A stretch of 64,000 nucleotides of DNA from Paenisporosarcina sp050269735 (GCF_050269735.1 NZ_JBNNIX010000002.1:248001-312000); one strand, 5' to 3'; shown: positions 43,141 through 51,924, counted from the first letter of the stretch. Numbers and translations are program-made. Notes: generated by a model from the letters alone, not told the origin.

Positions 43141-43527
43141 TGTTTCGAATTGAAAGGCTGATAGGCTTGTAATTGTTAAATTGTTTGTTGGGTATGAAGC
43201 AATCTTTATTTACTGTTTTTAGCTCGTTTTATTTATAGATGATATTACCTTACCTATAATGAAGTGTCAATGTATTCCAATATGATTCCACTAATCAACT
43301 AAAAAATTAACTAAAAAAATAGAGCTACAACATACAGTCATAACTCTATTTTCATATTCACTTGATGTATTTAAAGGATTTTACATACATTTGATTATTA
43401 TTTTTTAAGGTGGGCTATTAGTAAGCACCACGTTCATTTAGCTATTAAGTTAAAGTATTTCGAAACTTTTCACAAATTGATTCGTACTTGTCTTATAATA
43501 AGAAAAAACTGGATGGAGTGGAATGTT

Positions 43528-43995
43528 TTGAAGGAGTCAAAATTCAAAGAAATTATGATTGATAAAAAGGCAGCATTAGTTACTTTAATGCTTGTTCTCT
43601 TTGGAATTTTTATTGCATTCATGAGTATTGAGGGACAGACTGAAGAAAAATTAAATGGTTTTAAACATGAATCAGTTCAGTTTGAAGACTTTACCTTTGA
43701 ATTAATGGGATCAAACTATGCAGATAATCAATACACCTTTCATTTTGAAATTGTAAATACTAGTAGTTCTAGCATCAATCCAAGTAAGACTTTTTTCAAA
43801 ATCAAAAATGATAGTCTGGTATATTCCTCAGAACTAGCTAATATTGAATTTGGCGACTTAAATCCTGGTATGACTACATCTGGAAAAGTGGTTTTTAAAA
43901 TGAATAAAGAAGACCTTGAAAAAGGTTCCCCCATAATGCAAATTGAGTACGGTTACATCTTCGACGAAACCATAGAGATTGAGCTAAAACAGTAA
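43528..43995 (+). CDS. Membrane-anchored protein, likely prophage cargo
   Basis: 155 residues from a TTG at 43528 with TGGAGTGG upstream. One anchor helix (ALVTLMLVLFGIFIAFM) followed by an extracellular beta-rich domain (FTFELMGSNYADNQYTFHFEIVNTSSSSINPS...SGKVVFKMNKED), an Ig-like or DUF4352-like telokin pattern. It is the only long gene on the plus strand between the junction and the lysis genes, the usual place for lysogenic-conversion genes. It has its own terminator. Confidence 0.55.
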   Translation: MKESKFKEIMIDKKAALVTLMLVLFGIFIAFMSIEGQTEEKLNGFKHESVQFEDFTFELMGSNYADNQYTFHFEIVNTSSSSINPSKTFFKIKNDSLVYSSELANIEFGDLNPGMTTSGKVVFKMNKEDLEKGSPIMQIEYGYIFDETIEIELKQ

Positions 43996-44023
43996 ACCCT
44001 TCCATTATAGTGGTTGGGTTTTT
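43994..44023 (+). terminator. Terminator after the plus-strand cargo gene
   Basis: AAACCCTTCCA-TTATAG-TGGTTGGGTTT followed by TTCTTTTGG. It starts at the stop codon of the 43528 gene. Confidence 0.7.
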
Positions 44024-44033
44024 CTTTTGGTTA

Positions 44034-44066
44034 AACAAAAAAAGACCACCCATTAAAGAGTGATCC
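44034..44066 (-). terminator. Terminator of the phage late operon
   Basis: GGATCACTCTTTAATGGGTGGTC (minus strand, with G-U pairs) followed by TTTTTTTGTTT. It lies directly after the amidase stop codon. Confidence 0.6.
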
Positions 44067-44071
44067 ATCCA

Positions 44072-44833
44072 TCATTTATTCGCTAATTGCTTTTCCAACG
44101 CTTCCACTTTTTGAGCCAATCCAACAATAACACTAAATAAATACAAGCGATTAACCTCACCTAATGGATCGTTACCATCCGTTAATTTGAGTCGTTTAGC
44201 TTCATCAATCAATGCTTGTTGTCCTGTAGATAGTTTTTGTTCTGACACAGCTTTCACCTCGGTTTTTAGTTTCAAATCCAAATATTCCGCAATTCCTAGA
44301 GCAATCGCTTCACCTTGAGTTTTCAATAGCTCATCATTTCTCATAGCAGCAACATCAACTCGTGAGTCCATAAAACCACCCTCTGTTAGTATTGCAGGTG
44401 CTTTGATTTCTCGGAGCATATGCAAATTAGCTGACTTGATTCCACGATCTTTTAAACCCATTGCTGACACATATTTCGGATGTACCAATTGGGCAAGTTT
44501 AAGTGATTCCGCATAGTTTGCCGTACCCTGCATCGCAAGAGTTTCGATTCCAAGACTACCTGAATTCCATTCACTGTCCTGAGCGTTATGATGAACATCA
44601 ACATGAACATTCGTCCTCCAGGAGTTTGCCTGATTGCTACGTTCTTTCAGAGGAATATCGAGTTTTCCTGATGGGTCGTCTAGTCTCAGTTGAACAACGC
44701 CTTCAAATTGGGCAAGGAAAGCCATTCCAGCACGTACTACTTTATCATTGAACGTCCATTCCTTTTGACCGTCAGGAGTTTGCTTTCCTGGTGTAGTAAG
44801 TCCATGTCCAGCTGACCATGTAACTTTTTTCAT
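44072..44833 (-). CDS. Phage endolysin, N-acetylmuramoyl-L-alanine amidase (Amidase_3)
   Basis: 253 residues. The N-terminal ~180 residues form an Amidase_3 domain with the zinc-binding His in SAGHGLTTPG, a second His in VDVHHNAQD, and the catalytic Glu in ILTEGGFMD; the EWTFNDKV region carries the conserved Glu ligand. The C-terminus has a charged helical segment (VGLAQKVEALEKQL) in place of a known wall-binding domain. It cuts the peptidoglycan amide bond for host lysis. The holin gene overlaps its start by four bases. Confidence 0.9.
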   Translation of the reverse strand: MKKVTWSAGHGLTTPGKQTPDGQKEWTFNDKVVRAGMAFLAQFEGVVQLRLDDPSGKLDIPLKERSNQANSWRTNVHVDVHHNAQDSEWNSGSLGIETLAMQGTANYAESLKLAQLVHPKYVSAMGLKDRGIKSANLHMLREIKAPAILTEGGFMDSRVDVAAMRNDELLKTQGEAIALGIAEYLDLKLKTEVKAVSEQKLSTGQQALIDEAKRLKLTDGNDPLGEVNRLYLFSVIVGLAQKVEALEKQLANK

Positions 44834-45276
44834 TTTTTCTCACCTTCTTTAAGCTGCTCGTCCACTTTTGTTCCGATTAACTCTTCTCCGATTTGTTTTG
44901 GTAGGCTAGGAGTATCGGACTTTCTTGCTTCAATGACTTTTAGTTTTTCAACTAAGTTTGAGGGTACAAGCACTCCTAATTGAGCCAAATTCTCTGTAAT
45001 TGAAAGACCTTCATTAGCAATGTAAAAAATAACGGTTGCATATGTTATTGCTCCACCCATACCTAAAATTTGATCCATCACATTGGCAAGGATAATGACA
45101 CCAAATATTAACAACTTACGTGCGTATCCAAACAAACTTTTTCTACTCCACAAATTTCCCTTTTTTATTGCTTTAGCTATTCCTGTTATGATGTCGACTA
45201 ACATCAATAAAACTAGTAAATGTAAAAACTTTACACCACCGAATAGAAAAAATCCTACTATTTCTATGTGTTCCAA
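44830..45276 (-). CDS. Phage holin (Phage_holin_4/TcdE-like)
   Basis: 148 residues with about four hydrophobic helices (FLFGGVKFLHLLVLLMLVDIITGIA at 9-33, LIFGVIILANVMDQIL, and ATVIFYIANEGLSI). The pattern VDIITGIAKAIKKGNLWSRKS is the hallmark of the toxin-secretion/phage-lysis holin family. The C-terminal charged tail is normal. It opens the membrane so that the amidase can reach the wall; the ATGA overlap couples them. Confidence 0.88.
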   Translation of the reverse strand: MEHIEIVGFFLFGGVKFLHLLVLLMLVDIITGIAKAIKKGNLWSRKSLFGYARKLLIFGVIILANVMDQILGMGGAITYATVIFYIANEGLSITENLAQLGVLVPSNLVEKLKVIEARKSDTPSLPKQIGEELIGTKVDEQLKEGEKK

Positions 45277-45299
45277 TTTATTTCCTCCTTATAAATAAA

Positions 45300-45328
45300 A
45301 AAGAACGCCCTTTGTGGACGCTCTAAGC
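45300..45328 (-). terminator. Hairpin between recombinase and holin
   Basis: GAGCGTCCACAAAGGGCGTTC can fold with G-U pairs and is followed on the minus strand by TTTTTTAT. It separates the recombinase from the lysis genes. Confidence 0.45.
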
Positions 45329-46309
45329 ATATCTTTTATGAGCTTGTTGCTTACGTTCTTCCGATACCTGAGCGTAAACTTGAGTTGTTCCTATGTTCTC
45401 ATGTCCGAGGATGTTCTGAACTTCTTCAAGACTCGCTCCGTTGTCTAACATGTTTTGTGCTAGTGTATGGCGCATAATGTGTGGCGTCAATTTCTTCTTC
45501 AAGTTTGCTCGTTGTTCAATTTTATCGATTTCATCTTGTATCGTGTGATTTTTCATACGACGATAAGGCTTTCGCTGTGTAACAAAAACAGCATCACAAT
45601 CATCATCTCTGGATTTAAGGTAGTTTTTCAAATGATACAGGGCTGTCCATGTCAAATAGACAACTCGCTCTTTATTACCTTTACCGATGACAGTGGTGCT
45701 CATATCTTGGATGTTAATACGGTCTCTATCCATACTAGCCAATTCAGATAGGCGACACCCAGTAGAGTAAAATACCTCAATAAGTGCTCGTTCACGCTTA
45801 GTTTCACAAATTTCTCGAACAAATGCCAACTCTTCCACAGACAATCCTTTAGGCAATCGTTTTTTCTTTTTCGGAGTCTTTATTTTAGCGGTAGGATCTC
45901 TCAGTAACATTTCCTCCCGTACCATCCAGCCGAAAAAGCTTTTCAATACGGTCAACTTCTTACCAATTGTGGATGTTTGAACATTTTTCAGGGAAGCCAA
46001 ATAATTCCGTATATCTGGTGTTTGTATTTGAACTACAGCTTTATTATTTTGCTTAATGAACAAATCCAACTCCATCTTATAATCTTTAAGAGTATTTTCC
46101 GATAATCCTTCAAGTCGTTTGGATGATAAAAACAAATTCAGCTTGTCCTGCATATCATTCTCTAAATCTTGCGATGCACGATGTTCAATATGGTAGCGAT
46201 AAAGAACTTCTTCCAATCTTAGGGCGAGAGTGTCTTGTAATATCTCTGGGCTAAGTGTTGTCACAATGGTTTGTAAATCACTTTGTAATCGACTTGCATC
46301 GTTATTCAC
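45323..46309 (-). CDS. Phage tyrosine recombinase/integrase
   Basis: 328 residues. An N-terminal SAM-like core-binding domain (about 60-150) is followed by the catalytic domain with the full set of residues: Arg in STGCRLSEL, Lys in GKGNKERVV, HxxR in TPHIMRHT, His in LGHENI and Tyr in TTQVYAQV. It resembles XerA/C-type phage recombinases. It lies close to the prophage end and could catalyse integration, or resolve phage DNA dimers. A divergent ribbon-helix-helix gene shares its promoter region. Confidence 0.9.
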   Translation of the reverse strand: MNNDASRLQSDLQTIVTTLSPEILQDTLALRLEEVLYRYHIEHRASQDLENDMQDKLNLFLSSKRLEGLSENTLKDYKMELDLFIKQNNKAVVQIQTPDIRNYLASLKNVQTSTIGKKLTVLKSFFGWMVREEMLLRDPTAKIKTPKKKKRLPKGLSVEELAFVREICETKRERALIEVFYSTGCRLSELASMDRDRINIQDMSTTVIGKGNKERVVYLTWTALYHLKNYLKSRDDDCDAVFVTQRKPYRRMKNHTIQDEIDKIEQRANLKKKLTPHIMRHTLAQNMLDNGASLEEVQNILGHENIGTTQVYAQVSEERKQQAHKRYA

Positions 46310-46328
46310 TACTAATCTCTCCTTTTGT

Positions 46329-46405
46329 TGTATATATTTTATATAATGTATATACTATAAATTCTTCCATTGTATATGTCAAATATAAAGTATATACTGT
46401 ATATA
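46329..46405. promoter_or_regulatory. Operator region with TGTATAT repeats
   Basis: TGTATAT occurs at 46329-46335, 46347-46353, 46371-46377 and 46398-46404, plus AGTATATA at 46389-46396. The cluster lies between the divergent recombinase and ribbon-helix-helix genes, whose product probably binds it. Confidence 0.6.
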
Positions 46406-46422
46406 AATAAGGAGGTTTTGCA

Positions 46423-46581
46423 ATGAGCGAAAAAAATGAAATCACAAAAATTCTTGTGGGCTTCCCAGAGGATATATTGAATGAAATCGAAACTTATCGA
46501 TTTGAAAATCGAATCCCTAATCGCACGCAAGCTATACTTGAATTGATTAAACAGGGATTAAAAAAAGAGCCTACTGAGTAA
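46423..46581 (+). CDS. Ribbon-helix-helix (CopG/Arc-like) regulator, 52 aa
   Basis: AAGGAGG lies seven bases upstream of the ATG at 46423. The product has a beta strand (ITKILVGFP) followed by two helices (EDILNEIETYRFENRI / NRTQAILELIKQGLKK), the Arc/MetJ fold that dimerises on direct repeats. It is divergent from the recombinase gene; TGTATAT repeats fill the space between. It probably represses itself and the recombinase. Too short for many gene callers. Confidence 0.8.
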   Translation: MSEKNEITKILVGFPEDILNEIETYRFENRIPNRTQAILELIKQGLKKEPTE

Positions 46582-46602
46582 TTTCAGTGGCTCTTTTTTA
46601 TC
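46563..46602. terminator. Terminator after the RHH gene
   Basis: AAAAAGAGCCTACTGAG pairs with TTTCAGTGGCTCTTTTTT. T-rich on both strands; it also ends the convergent polymerase transcript. Confidence 0.75.
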
Positions 46603-46637
46603 GCTTAATTACTACTTTCTTTCCCAACAGTATCATC

Positions 46638-47936
46638 CTACTGTGATAATAACGGTTTTTCGTTTTTTTGGATTAATAAAATTAAGGTAATTAAAACTGG
46701 AACAATAATTATCATTGAGTTAAACAATGAGTACCCATTCATATTAATACACAATAGAGTGCTAATTGCGTAGACTGAGATATGCTTTTGACTGATTTTA
46801 TTTAGCAACCTCAAAATAAACCCCTGCATAAAACCAACTATTAGTATTCCTATCCATCCGAAATTCAATATAGACTCGACTGTAACTCCAAATACATATC
46901 CCCAAGAAAGCTGGCTAACGTCTATCGCCCCTGAATCAATACTCAATAAGGGCGCGACGTGTATCGTGAACCATCCTTCTGTAGAAAACCCCTTAAAAGG
47001 TGCTAGTGCCCTTGGTACGAAGGCGAAAAGTGTATATACATAACCAGAACCAAAATAAGGTAAGAAATTACTTGAAATAAAACTTGTATTTTCCAATGCC
47101 ATCCAAAGTGTCCAATTTCGATCAAAGTCTCCACCAATTATTTTACCAATTGTCTTAAAAAATGAAGATTCTCCGCTAAGCATGTAAGAAGCTTTAAATG
47201 TAATGGCGTACCAAGCTGCAAAACTTATTGCAATGATAAAAGATGTGACAATAGGGATGAAACTCTTATTTTTGGCGTAAAGCGCAATTGCTGGTAAAAG
47301 AAAAATTAAAATTAAATCTGTTCTTTGCCCCCTAATGAAAGCAGTTGTTATTGCCATCAACGTGAAAACGATAGCCATAATAAAAATCCTTTTCCGTTTT
47401 TCTTTGATAAATTCGCCCCATAAATACAATGAAACACCTAAAGGGATTTGCAGGAAAATTACATAGGGACCAAAGCTAGCTAAAACATCCCTAGCGACCA
47501 TATTGTTAGAAAAACTACTAAGTCCCATTGCTAATATTATTTTAGCGACTATAAGAAAAATAATAATTGTAATAAGGAAAGTTAATGGTTTGATTAATTG
47601 TTGTATGGGCTTGAAAACTAAAAAAACTTTTACGAATGAGTTTACCAACTTGTTCGAAGCTACGTAACCTATGCCTCCACAAGTAACTGTGAAAAGAATA
47701 ATTAATAGCCCCCAAGATACTATAGACTCATCTTTTAGAGGATAATATTGAAATTCAAAATAACCCATCCTACCCAAATAGTAAGGCATTATATAAAAAA
47801 TAAACGTACCAACAATATACCAATCAAACATGTTAAATGTAAGTCGTCTACTTTTTACTTTCAAATATCTAATTATGAAATATGAGATGAAAAACAGAAT
47901 AAAAACAAATTCTAATAACAAATACATTAATTGCAC
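46638..47936 (-). CDS. O-antigen/oligosaccharide polymerase-like membrane protein (Wzy type)
   Basis: 432 residues with about 12 hydrophobic segments, a long central loop (residues about 275-350) and the FIRGQRTDLILIFLLPAIALY segment seen in Wzy polysaccharide-repeat polymerases. No glycosyltransferase or flippase gene lies near, so it would act on host precursors. Inside a prophage, such a gene can change cell-surface sugar linkage and block re-infection. The frame has lower GC than the tail genes. Family assignment rests on topology and one motif; it may be a related WzyE/EpsG-like protein. Confidence 0.62.
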   Translation of the reverse strand: MQLMYLLLEFVFILFFISYFIIRYLKVKSRRLTFNMFDWYIVGTFIFYIMPYYLGRMGYFEFQYYPLKDESIVSWGLLIILFTVTCGGIGYVASNKLVNSFVKVFLVFKPIQQLIKPLTFLITIIIFLIVAKIILAMGLSSFSNNMVARDVLASFGPYVIFLQIPLGVSLYLWGEFIKEKRKRIFIMAIVFTLMAITTAFIRGQRTDLILIFLLPAIALYAKNKSFIPIVTSFIIAISFAAWYAITFKASYMLSGESSFFKTIGKIIGGDFDRNWTLWMALENTSFISSNFLPYFGSGYVYTLFAFVPRALAPFKGFSTEGWFTIHVAPLLSIDSGAIDVSQLSWGYVFGVTVESILNFGWIGILIVGFMQGFILRLLNKISQKHISVYAISTLLCINMNGYSLFNSMIIIVPVLITLILLIQKNEKPLLSQ

Positions 47937-48008
47937 CCCTGAGTATGAATTCTGGATTTATCATACCATGCCCACAAATTTTATGTTTATATTTGTTAAA
48001 AAACCCAT

Positions 48009-50546
48009 TTATACTATAGAACCGCTCTTATCTCGATTCATACTTTTATAAGTTAATGTGCCATTATCAATAATTCCTCCTGTTACCCCACCATCATAAC
48101 AATCATTACTCGTCAACATAATATTATTGCATCCTATATCATCAATTCTAATAGCAAACCTTGGTTTGTTCACGGTTTCACCCGAACGCACTGTATTTTG
48201 TTGGACTGTAGCATAATCAGAATTGAATAAAAAGATATTATCATATACATTATTCGTTGTCTGGCTATTTTCTAACAATTGATTGTTTGAGATACTGACA
48301 TGATTACAACCTTCCAGACGAATGCCTTCCTTCAAATTATTTGTAATCCTATTTGAAGAAATATCGCAGTAATGAGAACTGCCTGACAATTGTATTCCTC
48401 TACTATTGCCTTTTGTTAGATTATTGGCAATGGTGTTTCTTTCAGCAGCAAACACATAAATACCGAAAGAAACATTATTAATGCATATGTTATTTGTTAT
48501 AATATTTCTTTTTGAACCAGCAATTAATATTGCTACATCTGTATGTTCTCGACACACATTCCCGGTTACCGTATTGTTCTCCGAACCACCTGCAAAAGCA
48601 ATCGCTTGTTTATTGGCAATACACACATTCCCTTGTATAGAAGAACCGAAGCTACTTGTGATACTTATCGCGGCTTCGTTTGCATGATTCTTCAGTATAT
48701 TGCCAACAATCGTTACATTATTTGTGTTATAAACAGAAATCCCTCTACCTCTATTAGCTTCAAATGTATTTCCGATAATAGCTATTTGCTTACTTCTTGG
48801 ATTTACTTGGATTCCATCCGCATTATTGATAAATGAATTTTCTGATATTTTTACATTTTGAACGTAATAAGAGTCACTAAAAGCTTCAAGATCAATGCCA
48901 GCAGATGGAGCAGTACCTTGTGTGTCTAAGAATTGACATCTAGTAACCACCAACCCGTCAACGGACTGTACGCTAATTCCTTGCCTGCGGTTATTTTGGA
49001 ATTTTGTTTTTATAACCTGTATATTCTTAGAAGGTGTTAGCGTATTAGAGATGCCAGAATTAATAAAAATTCCGTCTCCCCAACAATCTGTAATTGATAC
49101 ATCGTTGATAGTAATGTTAGTTGACCCGTTAATAATAATTCCATAACCCCATTCCCCACCGTTGTCCGTATGAGTTAATCTATCACCTTTTACAGATCCA
49201 CCCTCAACAGTGACATTATCTGCATCTTGTATACGGATTATTGCGTATCTTTGGGAGCTACTTGATATTGATTTTAAAGTTGCATTCTTAGACAAATAAA
49301 CTCGTTTATTACTCGGTATTTTCAGACCGCCTGTCGTGGGATTATCGTTGCTGTTAGTTACCGCATTGATGAGATACGTCCCATCTGGAATAAAAATATT
49401 ACTAAAAACAGAATTTAAAGCGTTTTGAATTGCCGATGTGCTATCTTGGACTCCAGTTGGGTCAGCTTGATAATCTTCTACAACGTCTATCCACATTTTT
49501 TTTTGCTTTTTCACATTATCCGCCAACTGTTGGGAAAGGTTGCTAATCGTTGTGGCGTTTTGTTTGTCGATTAATTTCCATCCCGTACCTGTTTCAAAGC
49601 GATAAGTTTCAGCTAGTCCACTCGCACCCGTTAGTACATTTACTACTGATCCATGAGTTGGATTTGGGTAGGTTGAATTACGCAATGCGATAGTGTCAAC
49701 AGGAGATAAGTTAACAATCACATTATCGGCTTTCACTTGCTCTAATTCAGCCACTTTAGTATTTGCATTAGCTGTGGCTGTTTCAGTTGCTGTTTTTGCG
49801 ACAAGCGTATCGTTCTTAACTTGTAGCACTTCGTTCTTAACTTGTAGCACTTCGTTCTTAACTATTTCAGTTGCTATTTTAACCGCATCTGTCGCATTCT
49901 TAACTGCTTCAGTGGTATTTTTCATAGCTAAAGTATCTGCTGTAGCTTGTTCTGTTGCTTCTTTGACTGTAAGTGTGTCAGTTTTAACAGCTTCTATTGA
50001 TACTTTCAAAGATTCCATTTCATCAATCTTATTTTCACTAGCCAATAAAGCATCATTTAATTCATTTGTTGCTTGTGTAGCACCGATAGTTGCAGTTTGT
50101 GAAGCCTCAATTAAGACAGGAATTTCAAATAGTGTCTGTTCAATTAGTGTCTTCTCTTCTGTTAACGGTTCATAAGTAGCACCTGTCGGATCGAGTTGAA
50201 CGTACATACTCTCACGAATAGTTGATACTCGATTTTGCTCTATGTCATACAACTGTATAACTAATTGTGTACGCCCTTCTACAGCTGTTTCTTTTCTTCC
50301 AATTTCAAATGAAATGGTTCCTGCATCAGCATCAATATTTCCGACGTTGACTATGGTTTTTCCATCTCTACGTGTACATGCTAAAGTTGCTGTTGATACA
50401 TTTGTTAGTGGAAAAGCATTGCCATCCTTCTGAACCGTGTAGACAAATGTTATATCATCATTCATCATTACTACTGGCTCAGGTTGCCAATCCAATAAGC
50501 TAATATCTGCTGTTCGTTCAATAATATTTTCTAATGGCATTTGCAC
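48009..50546 (-). CDS. Phage baseplate/receptor-binding protein with beta-helix spike domain
   Basis: 845 residues. N-terminal ~130 residues resemble the BppU baseplate upper protein domain (FVYTVQKDGNAFPLTNVSTATL...). A long Ala/Thr/Val heptad region (about 150-275) forms a trimeric coiled coil and includes a repeated KNEVLQV unit. From about 360 on, GVQDSTSAIQNALNS starts a pectate-lyase-3/NosD-like parallel beta-helix with repeated N-NxI-xGN-x-I-xxN turns (for example ENTVTGNVCREH, RNIITNNICINN). It is likely a tailspike that binds, perhaps cleaves, cell-wall polysaccharide. Active-site residues not identified. Confidence 0.8.
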   Translation of the reverse strand: MQMPLENIIERTADISLLDWQPEPVVMMNDDITFVYTVQKDGNAFPLTNVSTATLACTRRDGKTIVNVGNIDADAGTISFEIGRKETAVEGRTQLVIQLYDIEQNRVSTIRESMYVQLDPTGATYEPLTEEKTLIEQTLFEIPVLIEASQTATIGATQATNELNDALLASENKIDEMESLKVSIEAVKTDTLTVKEATEQATADTLAMKNTTEAVKNATDAVKIATEIVKNEVLQVKNEVLQVKNDTLVAKTATETATANANTKVAELEQVKADNVIVNLSPVDTIALRNSTYPNPTHGSVVNVLTGASGLAETYRFETGTGWKLIDKQNATTISNLSQQLADNVKKQKKMWIDVVEDYQADPTGVQDSTSAIQNALNSVFSNIFIPDGTYLINAVTNSNDNPTTGGLKIPSNKRVYLSKNATLKSISSSSQRYAIIRIQDADNVTVEGGSVKGDRLTHTDNGGEWGYGIIINGSTNITINDVSITDCWGDGIFINSGISNTLTPSKNIQVIKTKFQNNRRQGISVQSVDGLVVTRCQFLDTQGTAPSAGIDLEAFSDSYYVQNVKISENSFINNADGIQVNPRSKQIAIIGNTFEANRGRGISVYNTNNVTIVGNILKNHANEAAISITSSFGSSIQGNVCIANKQAIAFAGGSENNTVTGNVCREHTDVAILIAGSKRNIITNNICINNVSFGIYVFAAERNTIANNLTKGNSRGIQLSGSSHYCDISSNRITNNLKEGIRLEGCNHVSISNNQLLENSQTTNNVYDNIFLFNSDYATVQQNTVRSGETVNKPRFAIRIDDIGCNNIMLTSNDCYDGGVTGGIIDNGTLTYKSMNRDKSGSIV
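49811..49863. repeat. 21-bp tandem repeat in the spike gene
   Basis: CGTTCTTAACTTGTAGCACT plus T is repeated exactly at 49811-49831 and 49832-49852, followed by a half copy to 49863. It encodes two KNEVLQV heptad units of the coiled coil. A slip by one unit would keep the frame and change stalk length. Confidence 0.8.
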
Positions 50547-50565
50547 ACCTCTTTCTCAAAAATAA

Positions 50566-50602
50566 AAAGAACGCCCACAATGAGCGCTCAATTTTTGGGC
50601 AT
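50566..50602 (-). terminator. Hairpin between XkdX-like and spike genes
   Basis: On the minus strand GCCCAAAAATTGAGC-GCTCATTGTGGGC, then GTTCTTTTTATTTTT. A partial terminator between two phage genes is likely. Confidence 0.5.
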
Positions 50603-50618
50603 AAAAAATAACGCTAGC

Positions 50619-50774
50619 CTAAGCTGCGTTTAATAGGTCAACTAATTCGGTATATTCAGCTTGAGTGATACGATTGCCTAATAAAAAGATGTCGAGTTTT
50701 TGCTGCATATCCTCTTTAGATACATACGATTTTCGCTCAATCTGTGATTTACATGCTCTGTATGTTAGATTCAT
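50619..50774 (-). CDS. XkdX family phage protein, 51 aa
   Basis: GGAGGA lies seven bases upstream of the ATG at 50774. The product has the XkdX layout: basic start, then YVSKEDMQQKLDIFLLGNRITQAEYTEL, close to the consensus of short Bacillus phage proteins placed between XkdW and the lysis or fibre genes. Its function is unknown. Confidence 0.75.
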   Translation of the reverse strand: MNLTYRACKSQIERKSYVSKEDMQQKLDIFLLGNRITQAEYTELVDLLNAA

Positions 50775-50792
50775 TTTTATTCCTCCTCAATT

Positions 50793-51107
50793 TTATAAGC
50801 CTAGTTCGATCATGGTTACTCGGAAATCCACGTCCACGATGTAGTCAGAGAGTTGTTCTGTTGGTGATGGTGGTTTAGGTGGTTGCGGTTCGACAACTGG
50901 TGGCGCTTTCTTGACAACTTCGACACGGTTATCTGTTCTTTTTAACTCTACATTTTCAAGGTTAGTTTCTATGGTGTCGTAATCTGATTTCACACCTTTG
51001 AAATTCCCATAAACATTTAATGCAAGTTCTTGATCCAGAGTTCTCCCCTGCGATATATTCCCAACGATTGCAAGTGTATGCTTGTTATAAATTAATTTTT
51101 GCGTCAT
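50793..51107 (-). CDS. XkdW-like phage protein
   Basis: 104 residues. The N-terminal half has the beta pattern of phage XkdW-type proteins; the C-terminal half has a Pro-rich linker (VVEPQPPKPPSPTEQL) and an end DYIVDVDFRVTMIELGL typical of tail-tip proteins in PBSX relatives. It overlaps the fibre stop by four bases. No enzymatic motif. Probably a small baseplate or fibre-attachment part. Confidence 0.6.
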   Translation of the reverse strand: MTQKLIYNKHTLAIVGNISQGRTLDQELALNVYGNFKGVKSDYDTIETNLENVELKRTDNRVEVVKKAPPVVEPQPPKPPSPTEQLSDYIVDVDFRVTMIELGL

Positions 51108-51910
51108 TTGGTGATCGCCTCCAATTCAAAAGTTTCGGAAAAAGCAACCGGGTTAGCGTTGAGGTTTTTTAGTGTAATTTCTATTTGATTGGTGGTCGGG
51201 TTGTAAATTAAACTATCCAATGAAATGCCTGCATGTATTTGACTTCCCCCACTTATCAGTGCTACATTCCCTGCGGAGTTTGTCAAATACGAAATTGTTG
51301 TTGTATTATCTTCACCCACGGCAATGCGTTGCGCATATACACGGTTAGCAAGTGCTGCAGCTTTATTCGCTTGAAAGGACATTGTAACCTGGTAGTAGTC
51401 AGCGTATAAATTAACTTTAAAATCCACCATTTCACCAGGTAAGGTAATCTTTCGCACATAACTTCCATTGGCAGGTATAGATACTGAATTAAAGATTATT
51501 TTTTCGAAATAAGAATTCACACCCGCACTCGGCAAAGCGCTTTGTGGTATTTTCCCAGTACCATCAAGCCCCGCAACTCCGTTAGGCTGATTGATTGATG
51601 ATTTTAAAACCCGGCTATCGGCATTGTCATTTGCTGTTTTCACTGCCTTGGGTGTTGCGGCTTCTGTTTCTGATGTGCTATTCACAGCGTTATTTAGCTT
51701 TGTAATACCTTTGACAGTCAAAGAAGCATCGGGTATTTCTTGTACATTTAACTGATTTGCATGCACTTTTCCATCTGAACCAAGAGTAGCCAGACCATTA
51801 TTTGCTCCTGCCTTATTGTCCACTGCTTCTGCGAGTGCGTTCATATGGGTTACAACGTCATTCGTCAAGTTTCCCGAAATTGTTGGCAACCCTAATTTTG
51901 TTGTAGGCAC
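51104..51910 (-). CDS. Phage tail fibre protein
   Basis: 268 residues. A Phage_fiber_2-type repeat (TVKGITKLNNAVNSTSETEAATPKAVKTA), followed by GKIPQSALPS, a trimer shaft pattern, then a beta-rich C-terminal domain (about 135-268) that could be the receptor-binding tip. It starts MPTTKLGLPTISGN, typical of Bacillus phage fibre proteins. Adjacent to XkdU-like baseplate protein, as in PBSX. Confidence 0.78.
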   Translation of the reverse strand: MPTTKLGLPTISGNLTNDVVTHMNALAEAVDNKAGANNGLATLGSDGKVHANQLNVQEIPDASLTVKGITKLNNAVNSTSETEAATPKAVKTANDNADSRVLKSSINQPNGVAGLDGTGKIPQSALPSAGVNSYFEKIIFNSVSIPANGSYVRKITLPGEMVDFKVNLYADYYQVTMSFQANKAAALANRVYAQRIAVGEDNTTTISYLTNSAGNVALISGGSQIHAGISLDSLIYNPTTNQIEITLKNLNANPVAFSETFELEAITK

Positions 51911-51924
51911 ATCTTAACCTCCTT

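Noticed and set aside
43477..43527. Upstream extension of the 43528-43995 gene to an ATG at 43477
   Set aside because: The extension has no ribosome site; TTG at 43528 has TGGAGTGG upstream and puts the membrane helix near the N-terminus.
46329..46405. AT-rich TGTATAT cluster considered as a CRISPR-like array or origin
   Set aside because: The units are only seven bases with irregular spacing. A location between divergent recombinase and RHH genes is better explained as an operator.
49693..50175. 160-codon plus-strand frame opposite the spike stalk
   Set aside because: Its Ser/Val repeat composition is the mirror of the Ala/Thr/Val coiled-coil on the other strand.
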